Origin: JBBROS01 sp963752225 | Lineage (GTDB): Bacteria > Pseudomonadota > Alphaproteobacteria > Acetobacterales > Acetobacteraceae | Assembly: GCA_963752225.1 (NCBI GenBank) | Contig: CAVVXS010000009.1 | Coordinates: forward strand, 434,001 to 498,000 | Reading direction: 5' to 3' | Length of the DNA stretch: 64,000 nucleotides | Shown: positions 43,451 through 51,646 of the stretch, piece by piece | How positions within the stretch are numbered: the first letter of the stretch is position 1 | Layout of the letters: every line of letters starts with the position of its first letter | Notes under the pieces: model-generated | The model's database searches: none | What the model saw: only the letters and a program-made list of their open reading frames with translations | What the model was told of the DNA's origin: nothing | Program-made: the position numbers and the translations under genes

Positions 43451-44532
43451 TGGCCTACGTCGCGGTCAAGGGCGGCGAGCGGGCGATCGACGCCGCCCAT
43501 GCCTGGCTCGCCACGCAGCGCCGCGGCGACCCGGCACTGCCGCCGATCACCCCGGAGCAGGTGCAGGCGCAGCTCGGCCGTGCGGTGGACCGGGTCATGA
43601 GCGAGGGCTCCTGCTACGACCCGGCGCTGGCCGCGCGCGCCATCCTGCAGGCGCAGGGCGACCTGATCGAAGCGGCCTTTCTCCTCCGCGCTTACCGCAC
43701 CACCCTGCCCCGCTTTGGCCATAGCCGTCCGGTGGACACCGGCGCCATGCGCCTGCGCCGCCGCGTCTCGGCCATTTTCAAGGACATGCCCGGCGGCCAG
43801 GTGCTGGGCCCGACCTACGACTACACGCACCGCCTGCTCGACCCGATGCTGCCCGAGGCGCCGCCGCCGCCGCCCGAGGCGCCGTCCGACGGCGCGCCGC
43901 TGCCGCCGGTGTTCGGCATCCTGAGCCGCGAGGACCTGGTCGAGCCCGACCCGCCTGCCACCGAAGGCACGCCGGCCGACCTGACACGCCAGCCACTATC
44001 CTTTCCCGCCGGGCGCGACCTGCGCCTCCAGGCTCTGGCCCGCGGCGACGAAGGCTTCCTGCTCGCCCTCGGCTACTCCACCCAGCGCGGCTACGGCAGC
44101 GCGCATCCGTTCGTGGGCGAGTTGCGCGTCGGCGACGCGGCCGCGGTGATCGAGCCGCCGGAGCTCGGCTTCCCCGTCGACATCGGCGACGTGGCGCTGA
44201 CGGAGTGCCAGATGGTCAACCAGTTCCACGGCTCCCGCACGGCGCCGCCGCAGTTCACCCGCGGCTACGGCCTCTGCTTCGGCCAGGGCGAGCGCAAAGC
44301 GATGGGCATGGCGCTGGTGGACCGGGCGATGCGCGCGGCGGAGCTGGGCGAGCCGGTCGAGGCACCCGCGCAGGACGTGGAGTTCGTGCTGTATCACTCC
44401 GACAACGTCGAGGGCACCGGCTTCGTCGAGCACCTGAAGCTGCCGCATTACGTGGATTTCCAGGCCGAGCTGGAAACGGTCCGCCGCATGCGCGCCGAAG
44501 CGGCCGCCGGGCTGCAGCAGGCCGCGGAATGA
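43450..44532 (+). CDS. phnI: C-P lyase subunit PhnI (nucleosidase/triphosphate transferase)
   Basis: PhnI displaces adenine from ATP to give ribose 1-phosphonate 5-triphosphate. The 360-residue protein starts MAYVAVKGGERAIDAAHAWL and keeps family blocks such as VMSEGSCYDPALAARAILQA, RRRVSAIFKDMPGGQVLGPT followed by YDYTHRLLDP, and ECQMVNQFHGSRTAPPQFTR. The tail has LYHSDNVEGTGFVEHLKLPH. It is stop-start coupled to phnH upstream (TGATG) and phnJ downstream (ATGA). Confidence 0.95.
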   Translation: MAYVAVKGGERAIDAAHAWLATQRRGDPALPPITPEQVQAQLGRAVDRVMSEGSCYDPALAARAILQAQGDLIEAAFLLRAYRTTLPRFGHSRPVDTGAMRLRRRVSAIFKDMPGGQVLGPTYDYTHRLLDPMLPEAPPPPPEAPSDGAPLPPVFGILSREDLVEPDPPATEGTPADLTRQPLSFPAGRDLRLQALARGDEGFLLALGYSTQRGYGSAHPFVGELRVGDAAAVIEPPELGFPVDIGDVALTECQMVNQFHGSRTAPPQFTRGYGLCFGQGERKAMGMALVDRAMRAAELGEPVEAPAQDVEFVLYHSDNVEGTGFVEHLKLPHYVDFQAELETVRRMRAEAAAGLQQAAE

Positions 44533-45371
44533 CCGACTACAATTTCGCCTATCTCGACGAACAAACGAAGCGGATGATCCGCCGCGCGCTGCTGAAGGCG
44601 GTGGCGATCCCCGGACACCAGGTTCCGTTCGGCAGCCGTGAGATGCCGCTGCCGTACGGCTGGGGCACTGGCGGGATCCAGGTCACGGCCAGCATCCTCG
44701 GACCGGACGACGTGCTGAAGGTGATCGATCAAGGCGCCGACGACACGACCAACGCCGTGTCGATCCGCCGCTTCTTCGGCCGCACCGCCGGCGTGCGCAC
44801 CACCACCCACACCGCGGACGCGACCGTGATCCAGACCCGGCATCGCATCCCGGAGCACTCGCTCACCGAACGGCAAATCCTGGTCTATCAGGTGCCGCAG
44901 CCGGAGCCGATGTACCGGCTCGAGAGCAGCCGGGCGGAAACGCGTCGCATGCACGGGCTCGCGGAATACGGGCTGATGCATGTGAAGCTGTACGAGGACA
45001 TCACCCGCTACGGCCATTTCGCCACCAGCTACGACTATCCGGTGATGGTCAACGGCCGCTATCTGATGGCACCGTCGCCGATCCCGGCCTTCGACAATCC
45101 GAAGCTGCACCGCATGCCGGCGCTGCAGCTGTTCGGCGCCGGGCGGGAGAAGCGGATCTATGCCGTGCCGCCCTACACCGACGTGCGCTCGCTCGACTTC
45201 GATGACCACCCATTCCGCCCGGGCCGGGCGCCGCAGCATTGCGCCCTGTGCGGCGCGGCGGATAGCTACTTGGACGAGGTCGTCACCGATGACCGGGGCA
45301 CGCGCATGTTCGTCTGCTCGGACACCGACTACTGCGCCGGCCGGGTCGCGGGGCGGGAGGCGGCGGCGTGA
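44529..45371 (+). CDS. phnJ: C-P lyase radical-SAM subunit PhnJ
   Basis: PhnJ breaks the carbon-phosphorus bond by a radical mechanism. The 280-residue protein has the Fe-S cysteines Cys238, Cys241 and Cys263 plus the catalytic Cys269 (HCALCG and CSDTDYC), each three lower than in Escherichia coli PhnJ. The radical-site glycine is Gly29 in IPGHQVPFG, again offset by three. Other conserved stretches are MPLPYGWGTGGIQVTAS and TRHRIPEHSL. It follows phnI by an ATGA overlap. The next gene, phnK, is separated by 145 bases containing a palindromic repeat. Confidence 0.97.
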   Translation: MTDYNFAYLDEQTKRMIRRALLKAVAIPGHQVPFGSREMPLPYGWGTGGIQVTASILGPDDVLKVIDQGADDTTNAVSIRRFFGRTAGVRTTTHTADATVIQTRHRIPEHSLTERQILVYQVPQPEPMYRLESSRAETRRMHGLAEYGLMHVKLYEDITRYGHFATSYDYPVMVNGRYLMAPSPIPAFDNPKLHRMPALQLFGAGREKRIYAVPPYTDVRSLDFDDHPFRPGRAPQHCALCGAADSYLDEVVTDDRGTRMFVCSDTDYCAGRVAGREAAA

Positions 45372-45399
45372 CGCTGTTCCCCGCAGGCATGCCCAATAC

Positions 45400-45493
45400 C
45401 GTCATGGCCGGACTTGATCCGGCCATCTGCCGCCCGCTTGGACGACCAAGCGGCAGCCGTCGATGGATCCCCGGATCAAGTCCGGGGATGACG
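45400..45493. repeat. 94-bp palindromic intergenic repeat between phnJ and phnK
   Basis: The whole element is an imperfect palindrome. It opens with CGTCATGGCCGGACTTGATC and closes with GATCAAGTCCGGGGATGACG, which are largely reverse complements. Each arm is also a hairpin by itself: GGCCGGA/TCCGGCC around CTTGA, and CCCCGGA/TCCGGGG around TCAAG. The centre has CCGCTTGG/CCAAGCGG around ACGA. It belongs to the CGTCAT...ATGACG repeat class common between genes of Bradyrhizobium and other alphaproteobacteria (RIME-like). Only this one copy is seen in the window. Confidence 0.85.
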
Positions 45494-45516
45494 TTCAGCA
45501 GTGGCGTGTGCGCGGC

Positions 45517-46299
45517 ATGACGGTCCCCTCCGACACGCTCCTGTCCGCCCGCGGCCTTTCGCTGCATTTCGGCGCCATCCCCGCGCTCGATGGCGTCGAT
45601 CTCGACCTTTGGCCCGGCGAGGTGCTGGCCATCGTCGGCGAAAGCGGGTCTGGCAAGACCACGCTGCTCAACGTCGCGTCCGGCCGGGTGCGCCCCGATG
45701 ACGGCACCGTCTCGGTCCGCGATCCCGAAGGCCAAGTTCATGACCTGCACGCCATGCCGGCGCCGGCGCTGCGGGCGCTGCACCGTTCCGATTGGGGGTT
45801 CGTCCATCAGAACCCGCGCGACGCGCTGCGCATGCGGGTCTCGGCGGGCGGCAATGTTGGCGAGCGATTGATGGCTCAGGGAGCGCGGCATTACGGCAGT
45901 ATCCGCGACGCCGCGATCGACTGGCTGCGGCAGGTCGAGATCGACCCGGCGAGGATCGACGACATGCCCGGCACCTTTTCGGGCGGCATGCTGCAGCGGC
46001 TGCAGATCGCCCGCACGCTCGTCACCCATCCCCGCCTGGTGTTCATGGACGAGCCGACCGGCGGCCTCGACGTCTCGGTGCAGGCGCGGCTGCTGGACCT
46101 CATCCGCACCTTGGTGGCCAGGCTCGGCATCGCGGTCGTGCTGGTGACGCACGACATCGCCGTCGCGCGACTGCTGGCCGGGCGCATCGTCGTGATGCAG
46201 CGCGGCCGGGTGGTCGAGACCGGCCTGACCGACCAGGTGCTCGACGACCCGCAGCACGCCTACACGCAGCTGCTGGTCAGCTCGGTGCTGCAGGCATGA
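45517..46299 (+). CDS. phnK: C-P lyase ATP-binding protein PhnK
   Basis: PhnK is an ABC-type ATPase that docks on the PhnJ subunits of the core complex. The 260 residues include Walker A GESGSGKTTLLNVASG, the signature TFSGGMLQRLQIARTL, Walker B LVFMDEPTGGLDVSVQ and VLVTHDIAVARLLA. The frame is open further upstream, but that sequence (MDPRIKSGDDV) is the translated palindromic repeat, so I use the ATG at 45517 (MTVPSDTLLSARG). Its stop overlaps the phnL ATG (ATGA). Confidence 0.95.
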   Translation: MTVPSDTLLSARGLSLHFGAIPALDGVDLDLWPGEVLAIVGESGSGKTTLLNVASGRVRPDDGTVSVRDPEGQVHDLHAMPAPALRALHRSDWGFVHQNPRDALRMRVSAGGNVGERLMAQGARHYGSIRDAAIDWLRQVEIDPARIDDMPGTFSGGMLQRLQIARTLVTHPRLVFMDEPTGGLDVSVQARLLDLIRTLVARLGIAVVLVTHDIAVARLLAGRIVVMQRGRVVETGLTDQVLDDPQHAYTQLLVSSVLQA

Positions 46300-47012
46300 G
46301 TGCGAGCCGGACCGGGCCGGTCATGCTGCTGGCCGAGGCGGTCGGGAAGACGTTCGTCCTGCATCTGCAAGGCGGCGTTACCCTCCCCGTGCTGGACGGC
46401 GTCGCGCTTGCCGTGCGGCCGGGCGAGTGCGTGGCGCTGACCGGCCCGTCCGGCGCCGGCAAGTCCACGCTGATGCGCAGCCTGCACGGCAATTACCGCA
46501 TCGACCGGGGCCGCATCCTGGTTCGGCACGCGGGCGCAATGGTCGACATCGCCGCCGCCGACCCGCGCACCGTGCTGGCGGTGCGGCGTGACACGCTGGG
46601 CTATGTCAGCCAGTTCCTGCGCGTGGTGCCGCGCGTTCCGGCACTCGAGATCGTCGCGGAAGCCGCCGCCGGGCGCGGCGCCGCGCCCGAGGCGGCGCGC
46701 GAGCGGGCGCGTGCCCTGCTGCTGCGGCTCAACATCCCCGCCCGGCTGCACGGCCTGCCGCCCGCCACCTTCTCCGGCGGCGAGCAGCAACGGGTGAACC
46801 TGGCGCGCGGCTTCGTCGCCGCCCATCCGATCCTGCTGCTCGACGAGCCGACCGCCTCGCTCGACGCCGACAACGCTGCCGTGGTGATCGGCCTGATCCG
46901 CGAGGCCAAGGCGCGCGGGGCGGCGATCGTCGGCATTTTCCATGATAGAGCGGTGCGCGAGGCGGTCGCCGATTCGTGCCTGACCGTCAGCCCGATGCAG
47001 GACGCCGCCTGA
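46296..47012 (+). CDS. phnL: C-P lyase ATP-binding protein PhnL
   Basis: PhnL is the second ABC-type ATPase of the C-P lyase machinery and binds onto PhnK. The 238-residue protein has FVLHLQGGVTLPVLDGVALA near the start, Walker A GPSGAGKSTLMRSLHG, the signature TFSGGEQQRVNLARGF, and Walker B ILLLDEPTASLDADN. The stop is followed immediately by the phnM ATG. Translational coupling through phnK-L-M is evident. Confidence 0.95.
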   Translation: MSASRTGPVMLLAEAVGKTFVLHLQGGVTLPVLDGVALAVRPGECVALTGPSGAGKSTLMRSLHGNYRIDRGRILVRHAGAMVDIAAADPRTVLAVRRDTLGYVSQFLRVVPRVPALEIVAEAAAGRGAAPEAARERARALLLRLNIPARLHGLPPATFSGGEQQRVNLARGFVAAHPILLLDEPTASLDADNAAVVIGLIREAKARGAAIVGIFHDRAVREAVADSCLTVSPMQDAA

Positions 47013-48152
47013 ATGCCCGACCCGACCATCCTCACCAACGCCCGCCTGGTCCTGCCGGACCGGCTGCTGCACGGCACGATCGTGCTGCATGGCACGACAA
47101 TCGCCGAGGTCCAGCCGGGGATCAGCCGGGCGCCGGGTGCTGTCGACCTCGACGGCGACACGCTCATGCCCGGCGTCGTGGACGTGCACACCGACAACCT
47201 CGAACGCCAGGTGCAGCCGCGCAGCAATGCCCGCTGGCCCAGCCGCTCGGCCATGCTCACGCACGACGCCCAGTGCGCCGCGTCCGGCGTTACCACCGTG
47301 CTCGACGCGCTCTGCCTCGGCGACCTCGGCTTCGACAAGGGCCGCACCCAGACCTTCCACGACGGCGTCGCCGACCTCGACGCGCTCGCCGACACCGGAT
47401 TGTTCAAGTCCGAGCATTTCCTCCACCTGCGCTGCGAGCTGCCGGCGTCGGACATGATGGCGCTGTTCGAGCCGGTCGCCGACCACGCACGGGTGCGCAT
47501 GGTCAGCCTGATGGACCACTCGCCCGGCGTCGGCCAATACTCGAGCCTCGACCAGTATCGGAAGATGCGGAAGCGCGAAGGGCACGCGTCGGACTGGATC
47601 GAGACGCGTATCCTCGAGCTGCAAGCGCAGCGGGAGCGGATGCGGGGGCCGAACCGGGCGGCGCTGCTGGCGCGGATGCGCGGCCACGCGGCGGTGCTGG
47701 CGAGCCATGACGACCGCACCGCGGCCGAGATCGAGGAGAACCACCGTGACGGCATCCGCGTCAGCGAGTTCCCGGTCAGCCTGGTCGCCGCCATCGAGGC
47801 GCGGCGGCGCGACATGAAGGTGATCGCCGGGGCACCCAACATCGTCCGCGGCGGCAGCCATTCCGGCAACGTGTCGGCGGCCGAGCTGGTCCGCAACGGC
47901 GCGGTTGACGCGCTGGCGAGCGACTACGTGCCGGCCGCCTTGGTCGAGGCCGCCTTCGCCGTCGTGCGCGAGGCGGGGATCAGCTTGCCCGAGGGCGTGG
48001 CCATGGTGACCGCCAACCCGGCGGCGATGGCCGGGCTTGGGGATCGCGGCCGGCTCGAACCCGGGCTGCGGGCCGATCTGGTGCGGGTGCGCGAGCACGA
48101 GGGCATGCCGGTGGTGCGCCAGGTGTGGCGGGCCGGCGAGCGGGTGATCTGA
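47013..48152 (+). CDS. phnM: Alpha-D-ribose 1-methylphosphonate 5-triphosphate diphosphatase PhnM
   Basis: PhnM, an amidohydrolase-fold enzyme, releases pyrophosphate from ribose 1-phosphonate 5-triphosphate before C-P bond cleavage. The 379-residue protein has the metal-binding stretch VVDVHTDNLERQVQPR (about residues 56-71), SLMDHSPGVGQY in the middle and ALASDYVPAALVEAAF near the end, all family marks. It directly abuts phnL. It is followed within eight bases by the DUF1045 gene. Confidence 0.95.
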   Translation: MPDPTILTNARLVLPDRLLHGTIVLHGTTIAEVQPGISRAPGAVDLDGDTLMPGVVDVHTDNLERQVQPRSNARWPSRSAMLTHDAQCAASGVTTVLDALCLGDLGFDKGRTQTFHDGVADLDALADTGLFKSEHFLHLRCELPASDMMALFEPVADHARVRMVSLMDHSPGVGQYSSLDQYRKMRKREGHASDWIETRILELQAQRERMRGPNRAALLARMRGHAAVLASHDDRTAAEIEENHRDGIRVSEFPVSLVAAIEARRRDMKVIAGAPNIVRGGSHSGNVSAAELVRNGAVDALASDYVPAALVEAAFAVVREAGISLPEGVAMVTANPAAMAGLGDRGRLEPGLRADLVRVREHEGMPVVRQVWRAGERVI

Positions 48153-48160
48153 GCCGGCCG

Positions 48161-48826
48161 ATGCGCGTCGCCGTGTATTACGCGCCGGCGCCCGCCGACC
48201 CGCTCTGGCGCGCCGGCTGCACCTGGCTGGGCCGCGACCCGGAAACGGCCGCCACCCTGAAGCAGCCGCCGGTGCCGGACCTGCCGGCGCTGACCGCCGA
48301 CCCGCGGATGTACGGCTTCCATGCCACGCTGAAGCCGCCGATGCGGCTGGCCACCAGCTACGACTTGTTCCTCGAGGACGCGGCGCGGTTGGCGTCCACG
48401 CTCACCGCGTTCGACTTGCCGCCGCTCGCTGTCGCCGACCTGTCGGGCTTCCTCGCTTTGCGTGAAACCCGGCCCTCGCCCGAGCTGCAGGCGCTGGCCG
48501 ACGCCTGCGTCGCCGGGCTCGACGCGCACCGGGCGCCGCCGGATGCAGCCGAGTTGGCCCGGCGACGGCGCCACGGCCTGCCGCCGGCGCAAGAAGCAAT
48601 GCTAACGCGCTGGGGCTACCCGCACGTGTTCGAGACGTGGTTCTTCCACATGACCCTGACCCGGCGCCTGTCGCCCGAGGAGCAAGCGGCGGTGCGGCCG
48701 GCCGCCGAAGCCCTCTTCGCGCCCGCCTTGCCCGCGCCCCGGCGGGTGGACGCGCTGACGCTGTTCACCCAGGCCGGCCCGGGCGCACCGTTCCTGATTG
48801 CGGAACGGCTGCCGCTCGCGACGTGA
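48161..48826 (+). CDS. DUF1045 phosphonate-operon protein, 2H-phosphoesterase-like
   Basis: The 221-residue protein starts MRVAVYYAPAPADPLWRAG. Two HXT motifs about 100 residues apart, YGFHATLKPP (about 46-55) and FFHMTLTRR (about 164-172), define the 2H phosphoesterase fold, which opens cyclic phosphodiesters. DUF1045/TIGR03223 proteins are strongly tied to C-P lyase operons. The pathway makes 5-phosphoribosyl 1,2-cyclic phosphate, which PhnP opens in E. coli; no phnP is seen here, so this protein is a candidate replacement. That role is inference. It is the last gene of the phn unit. Confidence 0.85.
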   Translation: MRVAVYYAPAPADPLWRAGCTWLGRDPETAATLKQPPVPDLPALTADPRMYGFHATLKPPMRLATSYDLFLEDAARLASTLTAFDLPPLAVADLSGFLALRETRPSPELQALADACVAGLDAHRAPPDAAELARRRRHGLPPAQEAMLTRWGYPHVFETWFFHMTLTRRLSPEEQAAVRPAAEALFAPALPAPRRVDALTLFTQAGPGAPFLIAERLPLAT

Positions 48827-48842
48827 ACCTCGCCGCCGGCCC

Positions 48843-48871
48843 CAGCATCAACGGCCTCAGCATCAACGGCC
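48843..48871. repeat. Tandem 15-bp repeat at the enoyl-CoA hydratase stop
   Basis: CAGCATCAACGGCC occurs at 48843-48856 and 48858-48871, separated by one base. The second copy contains the reverse complement of the last codons and TGA of the enoyl-CoA hydratase gene, the first is downstream of it. It looks like a duplication of the gene's extreme 3' end. Confidence 0.8.
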
Positions 48872-49666
48872 CTTGAAGGACGGCTTGCGCTTCTCGTTGA
48901 ATGCCAGCACGCCTTCGCGACGGTCCTCGGTCGGCACGGTGCGGTTGTACGCCTCGATCTCGAACAGCAGCCCGTCGGCCAAGCTCATGCCCAACCCGTG
49001 ATGCATCGAGCGCTTGGCTTGGCGGATCGAGATCGGTGCGTTGCCGGCCATCGCCGCCGCCGTTGCCACGGCCTCGGCGACCAGCGCCTCCGGCTCGCAC
49101 ACGCGGTTGACCATGCCCCAGCGCTCCGCGTCCTGCGCCGACCAAGGGCGGCCGGTCAGGAGCAGCTCCTTGGCCCGGCGCTCGCCCACCGCGCGCGGCA
49201 GGTTCTGGGTGCCGCCGGCGCCGGGCATGATCCCCAGCGTCACCTCCGGCAACGCGAAGCGCGCCGTCGCGGCGGCGTAGATGAAGTCGCAGCACAGGGC
49301 GATCTCGCAGCCGCCGCCATAAGCCACCCCGTTCACCGCGGCGATCAGCGGCACCGGGCAGTCGATCATCGCCCGCACCTTGCGCTCGAACACGTGGTGC
49401 TGCGCCTGCCACTCGGCGTCCGTCATGCCGCGCCGCTGCTTTAAGTCGCCGCCGGCACAGAAGGCGCGGGTGCCGGCGCCGGTCAGCACGACGGCGGCGC
49501 AGATGTCCGGCTCGGCTGCCAGCGCCTCGAACACCGCCAGCAAGTCGTGTCCCATCTGGGTGTTGAGCGCGTTCAGCACGTCGGGCCGATGCATCGTCAC
49601 CAGCAGCACGCCGGGCTGCGGCTGCTCGATCAGCAGCGTCTCGTAGCGTTCGCGCAGTCCTGCCAC
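48863..49666 (-). CDS. Enoyl-CoA hydratase/isomerase family protein
   Basis: From the GTG at 49666 the protein has 267 residues (VAGLRERYETLLIEQ). It has the crotonase fold: the oxyanion-hole block FCAGGDLKQRRGM, the catalytic region AAVNGVAYGGGCEIALCCDF with its first Glu, and FALPEVTLGIMPGAGGTQNL with the second. Both catalytic glutamates are therefore present, as in hydratases. The acyl-CoA substrate is unknown. It lies 10 bases after the SDR gene, which itself overlaps sufA, so all may form one long transcript. The extreme C-terminus is RKPSFKGR. Confidence 0.9.
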   Translation of the reverse strand: MAGLRERYETLLIEQPQPGVLLVTMHRPDVLNALNTQMGHDLLAVFEALAAEPDICAAVVLTGAGTRAFCAGGDLKQRRGMTDAEWQAQHHVFERKVRAMIDCPVPLIAAVNGVAYGGGCEIALCCDFIYAAATARFALPEVTLGIMPGAGGTQNLPRAVGERRAKELLLTGRPWSAQDAERWGMVNRVCEPEALVAEAVATAAAMAGNAPISIRQAKRSMHHGLGMSLADGLLFEIEAYNRTVPTEDRREGVLAFNEKRKPSFKGR

Positions 49667-49676
49667 GATGGCCGCG

Positions 49677-50438
49677 CTACTGCGCCAGGTAGCCGCCGTC
49701 CACCGGCAGCACGGCACCCGTGATGAACGAGGCCTCGTCCGACGCCAGGAACAGGATCGCGCTGGCGACCTCCTCGGCGCGGCCCATGCGGCCCAGCGGG
49801 TGCATCGACACGACCTTCTTGATCGCCTCCTCGGACATGTTCGCCACCGCCGGCGTGTCGATGGTGCCGGGAGCGACGGCGTTGACGCGCACGCCTTTGC
49901 CGGCGAGGTCGATCGCGAGATGCTTGGTCAGGCCGGACGCGACGAATTTGGCCGGGCCATAGACCGCCTGACCGGGCTGCCCGGCGAATGCGGAGATCGA
50001 CGACAAGCAGACGATCGCCCCGGAGCCCTGGCGAACCATCACCTCGGCAGCGTGTTTGCAGGACAGAAACATGCCGCGCGCATCGACCGCCATGGTGCGG
50101 TCCCACAATTCGGCGGTGGCGCTGGCGAGGTCGGCTTCCGGAATCACCCCGGCATTGGCAACCAGGATGTCGATCCCGCCATAAGCGTCGGCTGCCTCCT
50201 GGGTGAAGCGGCGCACCACCGCATCCTCGGACACGTCGCCCGGCGCGCCGCGGACGGTGGCGCCGGCGCGCGCCAATTCCGCCACGAAAGCCTCCAGCGC
50301 CGCCGCGTCGCTGTCGTTCAGCAGCAGTCGCGCGCCTTCGGCGGCGAACCGCTCCGCCGTCGCGCGACCGATGCCGCGTGCGGCCCCGGTGATGATGGCG
50401 CGCTTGCCGGCCAGGCGGCCGGCGGCGCCGCTAGACAT
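49677..50438 (-). CDS. Short-chain dehydrogenase/reductase
   Basis: The 253-residue protein has the classical SDR layout: TGAARGIGRATAERFA (TGX3GXG) near residue 18, ILVANAGVIPEADL (NAG), the catalytic Ser in VCLSSISAFAG, the YX3K pair in VYGPAKFVASG, and a C-terminal VLPVDGGYLAQ. It probably interconverts a hydroxyl and a keto group with NAD(P)H; with the adjacent enoyl-CoA hydratase it may handle acyl-CoA substrates, as FabG/PhaB-like enzymes do. Its ATG at 50438 lies within the 3' end of sufA (8-base overlap). Confidence 0.92.
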   Translation of the reverse strand: MSSGAAGRLAGKRAIITGAARGIGRATAERFAAEGARLLLNDSDAAALEAFVAELARAGATVRGAPGDVSEDAVVRRFTQEAADAYGGIDILVANAGVIPEADLASATAELWDRTMAVDARGMFLSCKHAAEVMVRQGSGAIVCLSSISAFAGQPGQAVYGPAKFVASGLTKHLAIDLAGKGVRVNAVAPGTIDTPAVANMSEEAIKKVVSMHPLGRMGRAEEVASAILFLASDEASFITGAVLPVDGGYLAQ

Positions 50439-50805
50439 GGAAGCTTTCGCCGCAGCCGCACCGGCCCTTCTCGTTCGGGTTGCTGAAGGTGAACCCGGAC
50501 GTCAGTACATCGGCTTTGTAGTCCATTTCGGAGCCGATCAGGAACAGGCTCGCCTTGCGATCCACCAGCACCGTCAGGCCCTTGTCGGTCACGACCTCGT
50601 CGCCGGGGCCGGGTTGCGGCACCCAATCCATGACATATGACAGGCCGGAACAGCCCTTGGTGTTGACGCTGATCCGCAGCAGCATGCCCGCCTGGCCCTT
50701 GGCGTAAAGCGTGGACAGGCGCCCAGCGGCGGCGTCGCTCAGCCGCATCAACGGCGGCAGCGCCCGGCGGGGTTTGGCTGGCGTGGTGGTCTGGGTGGCA
50801 CTCAT
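50431..50805 (-). CDS. sufA: Fe-S cluster A-type carrier SufA
   Basis: SufA carries new Fe-S clusters from the SufBCD scaffold to target proteins. From the ATG at 50805 (MSATQTTTPAKP) it has 124 residues. The three conserved cysteines are in NTKGCSGLSYVMDW and GRCGCGESFHV, the hallmark of the HesB/IscA family. The earlier in-frame ATG at 50817 would add four residues and lies over the end of the intergenic gap. It follows sufT by 13 bases and overlaps the SDR gene. Confidence 0.93.
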   Translation of the reverse strand: MSATQTTTPAKPRRALPPLMRLSDAAAGRLSTLYAKGQAGMLLRISVNTKGCSGLSYVMDWVPQPGPGDEVVTDKGLTVLVDRKASLFLIGSEMDYKADVLTSGFTFSNPNEKGRCGCGESFHV

Positions 50806-50818
50806 CGGGGCCCTCAAC

Positions 50819-51190
50819 TCAGAACATGTTCAGCGCGAGGCGCGCGTCTTCGGTCATCCGGCTCGGGTCCCACGGCGGATCCCACACGGTGTCGACCTCG
50901 CAGGAGGTCACGCCCTTCACCGCCATGATCGCGTCCTGCACCATCACCGGCAGCTCCTGCGCCGACGGGCAGCCCGGCGCGGTCAGCGTCATTTCCACCT
51001 TCACGTGGTGGTCGTCGCCGATCTCGACCGCGTAGATCAGCCCGAGCTCGTAGATGTTCACCGGGATTTCCGGGTCATACACGGTAGCAATGGCTTCCAG
51101 CACCGCCTCCTCGCTCGGGCGCGGCGCGTCATCCGCGGCCGCGGCGGGCGCGGCCGCGTCGCCATCGGGGGTCCAGCTCAAATCGTTCAT
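50819..51190 (-). CDS. sufT: SUF-associated MIP18/DUF59 protein SufT
   Basis: The 123-residue protein starts MNDLSWTPDGDAAA, with a poorly conserved acidic/Ala-rich lead, then the DUF59 (MIP18) core: ATVYDPEIPVNIYELGLIYA, LTAPGCPSAQELPVMVQDAI with the conserved Cys, and VDTVWDPPWDPSRM. SufT acts in maturation of Fe-S proteins, notably under high demand. It overlaps the end of the SufU-like gene by four bases and lies between it and sufA. Confidence 0.92.
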   Translation of the reverse strand: MNDLSWTPDGDAAAPAAAADDAPRPSEEAVLEAIATVYDPEIPVNIYELGLIYAVEIGDDHHVKVEMTLTAPGCPSAQELPVMVQDAIMAVKGVTSCEVDTVWDPPWDPSRMTEDARLALNMF

Positions 51191-51633
51191 GGTCCAACCT
51201 CCTGCACCCCATCGAGCGCGGCCACCAGGGCCACCCAGGGGAGCGTCACGCACCGCACGCGCGACGGATATTCATGCACGGCGCTCAGCGGTTTCAAGCC
51301 TTGCAGGCCTGCGTCACAGGCCTCGCAACGCCCGGTACGCGCCATCGCGTCCACCTCGCTTGCCATGCGGCGGATGTCGTCGGCGCTGCGGCCGCGGACC
51401 GCCTCGCACATCAGATCGGCACTCGCGACCGTGATCTCGCAGCCGCGGGCTTCGAACCCGGCCTCGCTCACCGCCTCGCCGCCGCGGCGCACGAACACCG
51501 TCACCCGATCGCCGCACATCGGATTGTCGCCGCGCGCCTGCGTGTCGAACCCGTCCGGGCGCCGCGCATGCGTCGGCGTCCGCCCGTGCTGGCGGATCTC
51601 GGCGCTATACAGATCGCGAACGTCGTCGAACAT
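51187..51633 (-). CDS. sufU: SufU/IscU-like Fe-S scaffold or sulfur-transfer protein
   Basis: From the ATG at 51633 (MFDDVRDLYSAEIRQ) the protein has 148 residues. Three cysteines needed for zinc or cluster binding are visible: NPMCGDRV, ARGCEITVASADLM and SRVRCVTLPW. Two more (GRCEACDAG) lie in the loop expected for SufU. SufU accepts persulfide sulphur from SufS; IscU-like action as scaffold is the alternative. Its start lies within the end of sufS (15-base overlap), and its last codon overlaps the start of sufT. Confidence 0.92.
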   Translation of the reverse strand: MFDDVRDLYSAEIRQHGRTPTHARRPDGFDTQARGDNPMCGDRVTVFVRRGGEAVSEAGFEARGCEITVASADLMCEAVRGRSADDIRRMASEVDAMARTGRCEACDAGLQGLKPLSAVHEYPSRVRCVTLPWVALVAALDGVQEVGP

Positions 51634-51646
51634 CAGACCGCCGTCT

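Noticed and set aside
45463..45516. Earlier start for phnK giving MDPRIKSGDDV
   Set aside because: These codons are the right arm of the palindromic repeat. The same peptide appears wherever this repeat lies in frame with a downstream gene, so it is not a native N-terminus.
48402..48599. Small minus-strand frames within the DUF1045 and other phn genes
   Set aside because: They are Arg/Ala-rich shadow frames with no start context and no conserved motif.
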